Assembly (NCBI GenBank): GCA_003244105.1
Contig: QHBK01000003.1
Coordinates: 162,396-226,395, forward strand
Reading direction: 5' to 3'
Source of the DNA: Candidatus Eremiobacter antarcticus
GTDB taxonomy: Bacteria; Vulcanimicrobiota; Vulcanimicrobiia; Eremiobacterales; Eremiobacteraceae
Length of the DNA stretch: 64,000 bases
Shown here: positions 18,466 to 27,281 of the stretch, one piece after another
How the letters are laid out: every line of letters starts with the position of its first letter
How positions within the stretch are numbered: the stretch's first letter is position 1
Position numbers and translations under genes: made by a program
The notes under the pieces: model-generated
The model's input: only the letters and a program-made list of their open reading frames with translations
Told to the model about the DNA's origin: nothing
Database searches by the model: none

Positions 18466-18494
18466 TTCTCCACATATGCACAGGGCTTGTGGAA
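18466..18494 (+). promoter_or_regulatory. Second DnaA-box-like cluster, outside oriC
   Basis: In the 155-base gap before the ThiD-like gene. TTCTCCACA (18466-18474) is followed in direct repeat, sharing one base, by ATATGCACA (18474-18482), then an inverted TGTGGA within TTGTGGAAATAA. The core CACATATGCACAG is identical to oriC cluster 1 (13 bases), with the same 8-base register between boxes. It could be a DnaA-controlled promoter, a titration site or an origin relic. Confidence 0.5.
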
Positions 18495-18576
18495 ATAAGT
18501 TTCACGCTGTCCTAGCGATGGCTTTTCACGTCGCATGTACAGGCGGAGAGACTACGGGCTACGTGGTCACACAAAG

Positions 18577-19368
18577 ATGAGCGCTTCCTTCCCATCGGTC
18601 TGCAGTATCGGGACGGTCGATCCGACGGGCGCAGCCGGCTTGGCAACCGACTTGCGCGTCTTCGCCCTTTTAGAGGTCGTCGGCAATGCCGCAGTAGCCG
18701 GTCTGAGCGCGCAAAACGCGGCTGGCGTACGCCGCGTCCTCGCTGTGCCGCCTTCGGTGATTCGCGCACAATTGGAAAGCGTCTGGCAAGAAGCGCGGCC
18801 GCAAGCTATCTGCATCGGGCTGCTCCCGCGCTCGGCTGCCATCAAGTGCGTCAGGAAATTCCTCAAGGCGCAGGCACACCTCCCGGCCGTCGTCCTCGAC
18901 CCGGTCATCGCATCAAGCAGCGGATTCACGTTCTTGCGGCGCGAGGACGTGGCGAATCTCAAGGAACTGCTCAGCCTTGCAACGGTTGTGACTCCGAACA
19001 TCGGAGAGCTTTCACGTCTGACGGCGATGCCCATCAATAACCTGACCGAGGTCGAAGCGGCCGCTCGCGCTTTGGCCAAGACAGGCTGCTCGGTGCTGGC
19101 TACGGGCGGTCACCTGCCGGGCCGTTTTTGTGTGGATGTGCTCGCGCACGAATCTCGAGTGACGCGTTACCGGTCGATGCGTCTGCCGGGAACCATGCGC
19201 GGCATGGGCGGCATCTTAGCGGCCGCGCTGGCAGCGCACTTGGCTCGCGGTGAAAAGTTTGAGCACGCTGTCGTCAAGGCGCGAGCCTTCGTGCGCGGAG
19301 CGCACGCCGGTGCGGCGATGACATCGTCAGGAACGTCGCAGCTGTTCCAAGTCCGCAAGCGCAGGTGA
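18577..19368 (+). CDS. ThiD-like phosphomethylpyrimidine kinase family protein, altered active site
   Basis: 263 residues from ATG 18577. The ribokinase-like ThiD pattern is clear: GTVDPTGAAGLATDLRVF near the start (family G-D-P-S-G-G-A-G...AD), VVLDPVIASSSGFTFL, and TPNIGELSRLT. ThiD phosphorylates hydroxymethylpyrimidine (phosphate) in thiamine synthesis. The C-terminal GTGC anion-hole motif, with its catalytic Cys, is replaced by GTMRGMGG, so kinase activity is doubtful. No other thiamine genes are near. The upstream gap carries the DnaA-box-like cluster. Confidence 0.7.
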   Translation: MSASFPSVCSIGTVDPTGAAGLATDLRVFALLEVVGNAAVAGLSAQNAAGVRRVLAVPPSVIRAQLESVWQEARPQAICIGLLPRSAAIKCVRKFLKAQAHLPAVVLDPVIASSSGFTFLRREDVANLKELLSLATVVTPNIGELSRLTAMPINNLTEVEAAARALAKTGCSVLATGGHLPGRFCVDVLAHESRVTRYRSMRLPGTMRGMGGILAAALAAHLARGEKFEHAVVKARAFVRGAHAGAAMTSSGTSQLFQVRKRR

Positions 19369-19453
19369 GGGTGAAGCACCGCGGGAGCTTCGCAAGCGCA
19401 GGAGTTGTGTTCAAGCCCCGTTCATTGGGTCGCATGGCAGACAGGAGAGCCGT

Positions 19454-20497
19454 TTGGCGCTCGCACCGACCTCGACCGTAACCACCGGCGTTCGCAAAAA
19501 GCGCGTCATGGCCGGCATGCGGCCGACTGGCAAACTCCATGTCGGTCATCTCTTAGGCGCGCTCCAGAACTTCGTGGCGCTTTCGCGTGAGGCGGAATGC
19601 TTTTACGAAGTCGCGGACCTGCATGCCCTCACGACCAAGTTCGACCGAAGCAGCGAAATCGCAGACGACATCCGCGAGATGGTCATCGATTGGTTAGCGG
19701 CAGGCGTCGATCCGCAAGCCTGCACGATCTACGTCCAATCACGCATCCCCGAGATCAGTGAGATGGTGGTGTTGCTGAGCATGATGACGCCCGTGTCATG
19801 GCTGGAGCGCGTTCCCACGTATAAAGAGCAAATCGTCGAGCTGGGCCCCGAGATCGCGACGCACGGTTTTTTGGGCTATCCGGTCCTGCAAGCGGTGGAC
19901 ATCGCCATCGTGCGCGGTGAAGGTGTTCCGGTCGGCCGCGACCAGCTGCCTCATCTTGAGCTCACGCGCGAAATTGTTAGGCGCTTCAATCACCTGTACG
20001 GCCCGGTCCTCGTCGAGCCGAGCCCCATCCTGTCAAATACGCCGCTCGTGCCCGGCGCCGATGGGCGCAAGATGAGCAAGTCCTACGACAACAGCATCCT
20101 ATTGGCCGACAGCGAGCAGATCACAACCGAAAAAGTCCGGCGGATGTTCACCGATCCGACGAAGATCCACAAGAACGATCCCGGCCACCCGGAAACATGC
20201 CCTGTGTTCTTCTTCCATGAGGCCTTCAATGCGGTGGCAGCCGACGGCATCGCGCACCGCTGTCGCGCGGGCTTGCTCGGATGCGTCGAGAACAAAGCCG
20301 ACATGGCGAAACATCTCAACGCCGCGCTGGCGCCGTTTCGGGAGCGCCGCCGCCGTCTTGAGGCCTCGCCCTCGATCGTCGATGAGATCCTTGACGAAGG
20401 CAGCAAGCGCGCTCGTGACGTGGCACGCCAGACGTTGGATGGCGTGCGCGCTGCGATGGGCTTATCGGGGTCTTCGGCCCGCAGGCAAGCCGTCTAG
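19454..20497 (+). CDS. trpS: Tryptophan--tRNA ligase
   Basis: 347 residues. Class I synthetase with the HIGH-type motif PTGKLHVGHLLGAL and the KMSKS loop (GADGRKMSKSYDNS). It starts at TTG 19454 behind an AGGAGAG Shine-Dalgarno. The first ~17 residues are extra relative to the usual start but no better start is seen. It is convergent with the aminotransferase; the two stop codons share the palindrome CTAG (20494-20497). Confidence 0.95.
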   Translation: MALAPTSTVTTGVRKKRVMAGMRPTGKLHVGHLLGALQNFVALSREAECFYEVADLHALTTKFDRSSEIADDIREMVIDWLAAGVDPQACTIYVQSRIPEISEMVVLLSMMTPVSWLERVPTYKEQIVELGPEIATHGFLGYPVLQAVDIAIVRGEGVPVGRDQLPHLELTREIVRRFNHLYGPVLVEPSPILSNTPLVPGADGRKMSKSYDNSILLADSEQITTEKVRRMFTDPTKIHKNDPGHPETCPVFFFHEAFNAVAADGIAHRCRAGLLGCVENKADMAKHLNAALAPFRERRRRLEASPSIVDEILDEGSKRARDVARQTLDGVRAAMGLSGSSARRQAV

Positions 20498-21678
20498 TTT
20501 CGGTAGCGGGCGAAGAGGGCTTTCATGCGGCTCAAGGCAGCACGCAGGTTGTCTTCGGAATTCGCATACGACAGTCGCAAGTAGCCACGTCCATAGCGTC
20601 CAAACGTGGAGCCGCCCAGGACCGCGACCCCTCCGTCGTCGAGCAGTGCGTTGGCGAGCGCGATGTCGTCGGAATCGATCGCCGACGTGTTCGGGAAGAC
20701 GTAGAAGGCGCCGCCCGGCATGCGGCACGTCACGCCGGGGATGTCACGAAGACCGCTCACGAGCAGATCTCTGCGGCGCAGGAACTCCGCATGCATCGCC
20801 TCGACCGGACCGGTCGGTCCCGTCAGCGCGGCGATGGCGGCGTCCTGCACGAACGTCGCGGTGCAGGATACGGTGTTGAGGATCAGCGCTCCCACGGCGT
20901 CGGCGATGTAGCTCGGCATGACGCCATAGCCCAATCGCCAGCCGGTCATCGCCCACGCTTTGGAACAGCCGTCGATCAAAATCGTGCGTTCGGGCAGACC
21001 CGCTAAACCGTAGTAGCTCGAGAAATCACAATCGTAGCAATGGCTGTTGTATATCTCATCGCTGATCACCAGCAGGTCGTTCTTGCGCACGATGTCGGCG
21101 ATCTGCACGATGTCCTGAGGAGTCAAGATCCCGCCGGTTGGGTTGTGCGGCGAGTTGAGGACGAGCATCTTCGTGCGCGGCGTGATGGCGGCTTCCAAGG
21201 CGGAGATCTCGAATCGGAAGTCGCGCGCTTCCAGCAGCGGCACCGGAACGGGGACTGCACCGACGTACGTCGCGATCGACCGGTACGCGGGGTACGCCGG
21301 ATCGGGGATGATGATCTCATCGCCCGGGTTGAGCAGCGCCATGAGGACGCACGCGATCATCGGCTTGGCGCCCGGGCTCACGACGACGTTCTCGATCCCA
21401 ACGTTTGCGCCGCGTGTGCGGTTCACGTACTCGGCGATCGTCGAGCGCAATTCGAGCGTGCCGGAAGCCGGCGTGTAATGCGTGCGGTTGGCCGCGAGCG
21501 ATCTCAGGGCGGCTTCTTTGATGTGCTCCGGCGTGTTGAAGTCGGGTTCGCCGATCTCGAGATGGATGATATCGCGCCCCTGCGCTTCCAGCGCCTTGGC
21601 GCGCGCCAGCACCACAAACGCGCTCTCGGTTCCCAGACGGCGCATGGAATCGGCGAGCGCGAATGTCGTTGCTTGCAT
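20494..21678 (-). CDS. Class I/II pyridoxal-phosphate aminotransferase (aspartate aminotransferase-like)
   Basis: 394 residues. Fold-type I aminotransferase with HLEIGEPDFNTPEHI, the SPHNPTGG loop, SDEIYNSHCYD and the PLP-binding Lys in DGCSKAWAMTGWRLGY, plus the terminal Arg region (YLRLSYANS). It probably transaminates aspartate or another amino acid; substrate cannot be fixed from sequence. It is the last gene after the mreBCD-mrdA block, 110 bases away, with its own CAGGAGCAG Shine-Dalgarno. Confidence 0.9.
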   Translation of the reverse strand: MQATTFALADSMRRLGTESAFVVLARAKALEAQGRDIIHLEIGEPDFNTPEHIKEAALRSLAANRTHYTPASGTLELRSTIAEYVNRTRGANVGIENVVVSPGAKPMIACVLMALLNPGDEIIIPDPAYPAYRSIATYVGAVPVPVPLLEARDFRFEISALEAAITPRTKMLVLNSPHNPTGGILTPQDIVQIADIVRKNDLLVISDEIYNSHCYDCDFSSYYGLAGLPERTILIDGCSKAWAMTGWRLGYGVMPSYIADAVGALILNTVSCTATFVQDAAIAALTGPTGPVEAMHAEFLRRRDLLVSGLRDIPGVTCRMPGGAFYVFPNTSAIDSDDIALANALLDDGGVAVLGGSTFGRYGRGYLRLSYANSEDNLRAALSRMKALFARYRN

Positions 21679-21788
21679 GCAGGCTGCTCCTGGAACGTGC
21701 TAAGGCGAGGTTTGGACGCTATTCGACTGTCACAAACAGCGTCCTGGGCTGCAACATGCGGTCCGTGCCGCTGAAGGTGCGAGCGGCG

Positions 21789-23699
21789 TCAGTCACGGAT
21801 GCCGCTTCCATTCGGGCCGCCCGTCTTGATGTGGAGGTACGACTGCACGATCGCTTGCGCCACGGGCGCCGCATTCACAGCGCCGAACCCGCCGCTTTTT
21901 TCCATGAAGACGGCAAGCGCGATTTTCGGATGCTCGAAAGGCGCATAACAGATGAACCAGGCGTGGTTGCGGCCTGAGGGGTTGTCCTGAGTCGGAACGT
22001 TCTCCACGGTGCCCGTTTTGCCGGCGTAGTGAAACCCCGGGATGTACACGTTGTGCGCGGTGCCGTACCCGCTTTCGATGACGCCCAGCATGCCCTGACG
22101 GATAATCCCGAGCGCTTCCGTCGAGAGAGGAATGCGCCCGGCGACGGCCGGCGGAACGCTATGCAAGGTTTTTCCGTGCCCATCCTTGATGGCCGTGACC
22201 AGGTGAGGCCGATAGAGCGTGCCGCCGTTGGCGATCGCTGCGACGACGTCGAGCATCTGCAACGGCGATGCCTCGAGATAGCCTTGGCCGATGGACACGC
22301 TCACGGTATCGCCCGAGTACCACTCATCTTTGAAGACGCGTTTTTTCCACGCCGGCGACGGGAGCGTTCCGGTGGTCTCGCCGGGCAAGTCGATCCCAGT
22401 GAGCTTGCCGATGCCGTATGCGGCCGCGTATTTGTCGATCCGGTCGATGCCGAGCTGATGGCCGACTTGATAGAAGAAGACGTCGCACGACTCTGTGATC
22501 GCTTGCGGCAGGCTCAGGCTGCCGTGCCCGCCTGCGCGATCGTCGTAAAAGACGTAGCCGTTCAAATCAAAGGCCCCCCCGCAGTAGCGAGTGGAACCGG
22601 CCGTCATCATGCCGCTGGCGAGCGCGGCCGACGCGGTCACGAGCTTGAACGTCGATCCGGTCGGATACGCACCGGAGATCGCTCGATTGAACAGGGAGCG
22701 CAGCGGGTCGCTCAGATAAGCATCGTATTTCTTTGAAGCAATCCCGGCGGAGAAATCGTTGGGGTCGATGTTCGGCTTGCTGACGAGCGCGAGCAGCTCA
22801 CCGCTGTTGGGATCCATGACGATGGCCGCCGCGCCGATCGGGTGCCCGATGCTCTTCGACAGCACGCGTATCTGAGCGCTCACGGCCGACTCGGCCGCCT
22901 CTTGCAGATGCCAATCGATCGACAGCTGCAGGTCGTTGCCTGGGACCGCGCGGAGCTCGCCGACGGTGGCAACCGCTTCACCGCTCGAGTTCACCTTTAT
23001 CTGTCTGCCGCCGCTGCGGCCGCGCAGCCAGCGATCGTACGTAGCCTCTAGTCCGTCTTTGCCGACGATGTCGTTGCGCCCGTAGCCTGAGGCCTTGCGC
23101 TCGCGATACTCGGGCTCCGTGATCTGTCCGACGTAGCCCAAGAAGTGAGATCCGAGCGCATGATGAGGATACTCGCGCACGGGCAGCAGCTGCACGGACA
23201 CGCCGGGAAATCGATCGGAGCGCTCGGAGAGCTTGGCCACGTTTGCGGGCGTGAGGTCTTCGGCGATGTCGATCGGACCCAGCGGCACGGCAGCCGCCAG
23301 CGTGCGAAAGTCGGGGTACGTCACGCCGTTTTGCCGGAGCAGCCGTCGCCACAAATCCTCGCTGTGCATACCGAGCAGGCGCGCGATCGCATCGACCTCG
23401 CCGCGGGCGTCGACCAACTGCATGGGCACGACCTGCACGACAAAGGATGGGCGGTTGCGCGCGATGACGAAGCCATGACGGTCGTACATGAGGCCGCGCG
23501 GAGCTTCCATGGGAATGGTGCGCAGCTGGTTTTGGTCGGCCAGGCGTCCGAAGTAGGCGCCCTGATCCAGCTGCATGACGGCTAGCCGCCACACGAGCAG
23601 CGCGATCGCCAGTCCGATGACGGCGAACAACGCCAGGGTGCGGCGCAGCCGCTGAGCCGCGCCGTCGCCGTCTCTATCGTGTACGAGCGTTCCGGCCAT
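21789..23699 (-). CDS. mrdA: Penicillin-binding protein 2, peptidoglycan transpeptidase
   Basis: 636 residues from ATG 23699. It has one membrane anchor (RRTLALFAVIGLAIALLVWR), a pedestal dimerisation domain, then the transpeptidase with STFK (YPTGSTFKLV), SCD (TESCDVFFYQ) and KTG (YAGKTGTVEN). It cross-links wall peptides during rod elongation with RodA and MreB/C/D. It starts 2 bases after mreD ends. RodA is not visible in the window. Confidence 0.94.
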   Translation of the reverse strand: MAGTLVHDRDGDGAAQRLRRTLALFAVIGLAIALLVWRLAVMQLDQGAYFGRLADQNQLRTIPMEAPRGLMYDRHGFVIARNRPSFVVQVVPMQLVDARGEVDAIARLLGMHSEDLWRRLLRQNGVTYPDFRTLAAAVPLGPIDIAEDLTPANVAKLSERSDRFPGVSVQLLPVREYPHHALGSHFLGYVGQITEPEYRERKASGYGRNDIVGKDGLEATYDRWLRGRSGGRQIKVNSSGEAVATVGELRAVPGNDLQLSIDWHLQEAAESAVSAQIRVLSKSIGHPIGAAAIVMDPNSGELLALVSKPNIDPNDFSAGIASKKYDAYLSDPLRSLFNRAISGAYPTGSTFKLVTASAALASGMMTAGSTRYCGGAFDLNGYVFYDDRAGGHGSLSLPQAITESCDVFFYQVGHQLGIDRIDKYAAAYGIGKLTGIDLPGETTGTLPSPAWKKRVFKDEWYSGDTVSVSIGQGYLEASPLQMLDVVAAIANGGTLYRPHLVTAIKDGHGKTLHSVPPAVAGRIPLSTEALGIIRQGMLGVIESGYGTAHNVYIPGFHYAGKTGTVENVPTQDNPSGRNHAWFICYAPFEHPKIALAVFMEKSGGFGAVNAAPVAQAIVQSYLHIKTGGPNGSGIRD

Positions 23700-23701
23700 C
23701 G

Positions 23702-24289
23702 TCAAGCACGCTCGCGGCGGAGATGAGCGGCCACGCGCATGACTAGCAGCGCAACAGCGGCCACCGCGCAGTTCAACAGTGCTTGCCAGGCCCACTCATG
23801 GGAAAGCCGGTGAAAAAGCCCTCGTTCGCCCAATCCGATCTCCATCACCAGATACGCGGCCAACCCGCGCAGAAATGTCGCACCCGCGACGGCTGTCAGG
23901 AATACCGGCAGCGAATCGGAAAAAAATCGAACGCTGAGGAGGCCGGCTGAAAACCCAGCAAGCGTCGTTCCTACCACATCCGTTCCGCTGCCGCCGAGCG
24001 CGTCTTCCGCCAATCCGGCGATCAGTCCGAGCCAGCCGGCGGCGACAACGCCGCAGCGCAGTCCCGTCCAGACCAGCAAGACGGTCACGAGGCTGGCGTG
24101 CGCGCCTCGAAGCGAGACCGACTGCAAAACCGTCGATTGCACGATGATGGCGACGAACATAAGCGCGCACAACACGCCGAAGCTCGGAGGAACCGAGATC
24201 TCGGCCTCTTGGGGATCGAGCCGAGCGTCGCGTCGGCCGGATCCCGTTCGCAGCCGTTCGTGGACGTCCGCAGCGTTCAGCGCTTCCAT
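23702..24289 (-). CDS. mreD: Rod shape-determining protein MreD
   Basis: 195 residues, an integral membrane protein with about five hydrophobic segments from residue 37 on (FGVLCALMFVAIIVQSTVL onward) and a 35-residue cytoplasmic N-tail. MreD sequences are poorly conserved; the call rests on its place between mreC and mrdA, its size and hydrophobic profile. Confidence 0.85.
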   Translation of the reverse strand: MEALNAADVHERLRTGSGRRDARLDPQEAEISVPPSFGVLCALMFVAIIVQSTVLQSVSLRGAHASLVTVLLVWTGLRCGVVAAGWLGLIAGLAEDALGGSGTDVVGTTLAGFSAGLLSVRFFSDSLPVFLTAVAGATFLRGLAAYLVMEIGLGERGLFHRLSHEWAWQALLNCAVAAVALLVMRVAAHLRRERA

Positions 24290-24331
24290 GAAAGCTCAGC
24301 TACGTGCCGGCGTCACCGGCCGTCGCTTTCG

Positions 24332-25153
24332 TCACCGCGTCTCCAGCACGAGCACGCGGCGCAGGGAATTGAAATCCACGGCCGGATCGATGACGGCGGT
24401 TTGATAGAGGGCGTTGTCTTTGCGGTCGACCTCACGGATGGTTCCGATGGGAACGCCCCCCGGATAGATCTCGCCTCGGCCCGTGACGACGGTCTCGCCC
24501 GGCCGGATCTTCACGTCTTGGCCGATGTACTTCATTCGCACGCGCCGCCAGGTGCCCGTCACGATGCCCCACGACTTCGTCGACCGCAAATAGGCGGGCA
24601 CAGAACTCGTGGGGTCCGTGATCAACAGCACGTGCGCGTCGTGCCCGCCCGCGTCGATCACATGCCCGACAAGACCGCGATCGTCAATGACGACCGCATC
24701 GCGGCGCACGCCGTCGCGCCAGCCGCGGTCGATCGCGATCTCGCGCCGCGCCGCTTCAGGCGTGTAGCCCACCACGTCGGCGGCGGTCGCGAGCGTGCTC
24801 TTCGTCTGGGCGAGCCGCAAGAGCCGTTGCAGCTCGACATTCTCTCGCGCCTGGTCTTTCAGCCGTTCGTTGGCAGAGGCGAGTCGCTGCACTTTCTGGC
24901 GCAGCGCCGCATTTTCGCGGCCCAGCGTACCCGCCTGCGCGAGCGTTTGGATTTCGCCGATCACGGCGTTGAAGGTGAGGCTGACGGCGCGCTGCACCGG
25001 CGTGACGATCGCCGGAACGAATTGATCGAAAGGGCTGCGTTCGCCGCGGCGCACGGCCGCCAATTCCAAAAGCATGGCGGCGCACGCGAGGATGATCAGC
25101 GTGACGAAAACGAGGAGCTTTCTCTCATCCCAAAACGAAGCGATCGCCACCAC
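24332..25153 (-). CDS. mreC: Rod shape-determining protein MreC
   Basis: 273 residues from GTG 25153. It has an N-terminal membrane anchor (LLVFVTLIILACAAMLLEL), a coiled coil (about 70-120), then the periplasmic beta-barrel domain with IDRGWRDGVRRDAVVIDDRG and VVTGRGEIYPGGVPIG. It links MreB to periplasmic wall enzymes. The start overlaps the mreB end by 58 bases; a longer frame reaches 25240 but would place 29 non-family residues before the anchor. Confidence 0.92.
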   Translation of the reverse strand: MVAIASFWDERKLLVFVTLIILACAAMLLELAAVRRGERSPFDQFVPAIVTPVQRAVSLTFNAVIGEIQTLAQAGTLGRENAALRQKVQRLASANERLKDQARENVELQRLLRLAQTKSTLATAADVVGYTPEAARREIAIDRGWRDGVRRDAVVIDDRGLVGHVIDAGGHDAHVLLITDPTSSVPAYLRSTKSWGIVTGTWRRVRMKYIGQDVKIRPGETVVTGRGEIYPGGVPIGTIREVDRKDNALYQTAVIDPAVDFNSLRRVLVLETR

Positions 25154-26202
25154 CTGCCAATCACGGACTGAGGCGCCGGATAAAGCGCCGCGAACATCTT
25201 GCGGTCCCGCAGGATCTCCGCTGCGCCTAAAGCCACGCACAGCATGGGCTGATCCGCCTGGCGAACCGGCATGCCTGTCACCAGCTGCAGCGTTTCGGCC
25301 AAGCCGGTGATGGCAGCCCCGCCGCCCGCCAACACCATGCCGTTCTCCGCCAGGTCGCGCACGAGTTCGGGCGGCGTCTGCTCCAGCACGGAGCGAACGA
25401 CGTCCACGATCTGTCCGAGAGGCTCGGCCATTGCGGCGCCCACGTCTTCCTCGCGCACTTCCAGCGTTCCCGGACGCAAATGGCGGACGTCTTGGCCGAC
25501 GACTTTGCGCGGCGGGCGCCCGGCGGGCCGGCCGTAATAGCCGAGCGCGATCTTCAGCGCTTCGGCGGTGCGTTCGCCGATGAGAAAACCGCGCGTCGAG
25601 CGCAGATGCGAGACGATCGCCTCATCCAAAAAGTCGCCGCCCAATTTGAGCGATTGAGCGCTGACCATGCCGCCGATGGAGATGACGGCGATCTCGGTCG
25701 TGCCGCCGCCGATGTCGACGATCATGCTGGCTTGCGGCTCCAATACCGGCAGGCCGGCTCCCACGGCGGAAGCCATCGCTTGGGGAACGAAATACACTCG
25801 GCCCGCGCCCGCTCCCATGGCCGCTTCACGCACGGCTTTTTTTTCGACGTCGGACGCTGATCCGGGAACGCCCACGATGACGCGCGGAGGCACGAGCGGC
25901 CGCTTGCGCATCGCGCGCTCGAGCAGCTGGTTGATGAGCGCTTCGGTGTAGCGGTAGTTTGAGATGACGCCGTTGCGCATCGGCCGGATGACGGCGATCT
26001 TGCGGGGCGTTCTGCCCAGCATCTGTTTGGCGCCCTCGCCGACCGTGAGGATCTCGCCCGTATCGGTGTCGATGGCGACCATAGTGGGCTCGACAAAGCG
26101 CACGCCGTGACCGCGCACGTGCACGGGCGTGTTGGCTGTGCCCAGGTCGATGCTGATCTCAGGTGCGACGCTTGCGTAGATGCGTTCGATAAGCGCGTTC
26201 AC
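25096..26202 (-). CDS. mreB: Rod shape-determining actin homologue MreB
   Basis: 368 residues from GTG 26202 with a GGAG Shine-Dalgarno. Actin-fold motifs: DLGTANTPVHVRGHGV (phosphate 1; the family Leu is Pro here), MIVDIGGGTTEIAVIS (phosphate 2) and GMVLAGGGAAITGL (adenosine). It polymerises under the membrane and organises wall elongation. Its C-terminus extends into the start of mreC. It lies in the maf-mreBCD-mrdA order. Confidence 0.95.
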   Translation of the reverse strand: MNALIERIYASVAPEISIDLGTANTPVHVRGHGVRFVEPTMVAIDTDTGEILTVGEGAKQMLGRTPRKIAVIRPMRNGVISNYRYTEALINQLLERAMRKRPLVPPRVIVGVPGSASDVEKKAVREAAMGAGAGRVYFVPQAMASAVGAGLPVLEPQASMIVDIGGGTTEIAVISIGGMVSAQSLKLGGDFLDEAIVSHLRSTRGFLIGERTAEALKIALGYYGRPAGRPPRKVVGQDVRHLRPGTLEVREEDVGAAMAEPLGQIVDVVRSVLEQTPPELVRDLAENGMVLAGGGAAITGLAETLQLVTGMPVRQADQPMLCVALGAAEILRDRKMFAALYPAPQSVIGRWWRSLRFGMRESSSFSSR

Positions 26203-26242
26203 GAAAGGGCTCCGCCGGCGCGCGCACCCGATATCACCCGCT

Positions 26243-26860
26243 TCACGATGCCCACAAATCGTAGCCCAATTCTGCAAGCGCGCCGCCGACGCGCGCGAGC
26301 GGCAATCCCATCACCGTGTAAAAGTCGCCGACAATGGACGTCACCAAGAGACCGCCTCTGCCTTGAATGCCGTAGGCGCCGGCTTTGTCGAGCGGATCGC
26401 CGCTCGCCACATACGCCGTGATGGCGGTATCGGAGAGTGCCGAGAATTGCACGCGCGTCGACTCAACTCCGCTGCGTTCTTCTCCCGTGCCGCGATCGCA
26501 GACGACAAAGGCGGTATAGACCGTATGCTCGCGGCCCGAAAGCGCGCGCAACATCGCGTGAGCGTCGGCGGTTCCCTTCGGCTTTCCGAAGATTTGCCCG
26601 TCCAACGCCACGACCGTATCGGCCGCAATCACAACGGCTGGGCCCGTCGCCTTGGCCATGCGCGCCTTTGCGCATGCGAAGGTCAAGGCGAGTTGTTCGG
26701 GCTCGCCCGCCGCTTCGGCTCGATCTTCGTCGAAGTCACTCGGAATGACGACGACGCGCAGAGCGAGAGCCCGCAGCAACTCCTTGCGCCGGGGCGACTG
26801 CGAGGCGAGACTGACCGCCTCGAGCCGCCGTCCAGCCCCGCTGCGCGAAGTCTCACTCAT
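26243..26860 (-). CDS. maf: Maf-family nucleotide pyrophosphatase
   Basis: 205 residues. Hydrolyses non-canonical or regulatory nucleoside triphosphates. Motifs: LASQSPRRKELL, IAADTVVALDGQIFGKP and DPLDKAGAYGIQGRGG. The N-terminal 15 residues are extra. It starts within the end of the DUF3465 gene (8-base overlap) and precedes mreB, a common association with shape genes. Confidence 0.93.
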   Translation of the reverse strand: MSETSRSGAGRRLEAVSLASQSPRRKELLRALALRVVVIPSDFDEDRAEAAGEPEQLALTFACAKARMAKATGPAVVIAADTVVALDGQIFGKPKGTADAHAMLRALSGREHTVYTAFVVCDRGTGEERSGVESTRVQFSALSDTAITAYVASGDPLDKAGAYGIQGRGGLLVTSIVGDFYTVMGLPLARVGGALAELGYDLWAS

Positions 26861-27281
26861 AGATCTTGCCGCCGACCGAGATGAACCCGGGCGGGTGGCG
26901 AAAGCGCGGGTCGCGGTGCGTCCAATGGATCACGGGACCGGAGCCATTGAAGGCGAGCTCTCCCTTGACGATGACGTGGTCGCCGCGGTGAATGGGCGCC
27001 GCCGACGCGATGGAGATGTTGTCTGCCACGAAGACGGGGACGCGCCGACCGGGCTGCGAGATCAAAAGGATGAATCGCTCGTGGACGCCGCTCGGGCCGG
27101 CCGCGGTGGGCATGACGCGCGTCACCGTTCCTTCCACGACCACTTGACGGCCGGCCTGGCCCGCGGCGATGTCGCGCAACGCTGCAGCATTGTCTGGATT
27201 GGTGGCGTTGCTGCAGGCAAGCGTCTGCAAGACGAGCGCCATCACAAAGGTCCGAAGCCAAGCGGCTGACGCTCGCCTCAC
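26853..27281 (-). CDS. DUF3465-type lipoprotein
   Basis: 142 residues. The N-terminal hydrophobic segment ends in a lipobox-like TLAC (Cys23), indicating a lipid-anchored envelope protein. The remainder resembles DUF3465 (OB-fold-like): VVEGTVTRVMP, RRVPVFVADNIS, VIVKGELAFN and VIHWTHRDPRFRHPPG. Function is unknown. The GTG start overlaps the lysA stop (GTGA), and it is translationally linked to maf. Confidence 0.8.
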   Translation of the reverse strand: MRRASAAWLRTFVMALVLQTLACSNATNPDNAAALRDIAAGQAGRQVVVEGTVTRVMPTAAGPSGVHERFILLISQPGRRVPVFVADNISIASAAPIHRGDHVIVKGELAFNGSGPVIHWTHRDPRFRHPPGFISVGGKIYE

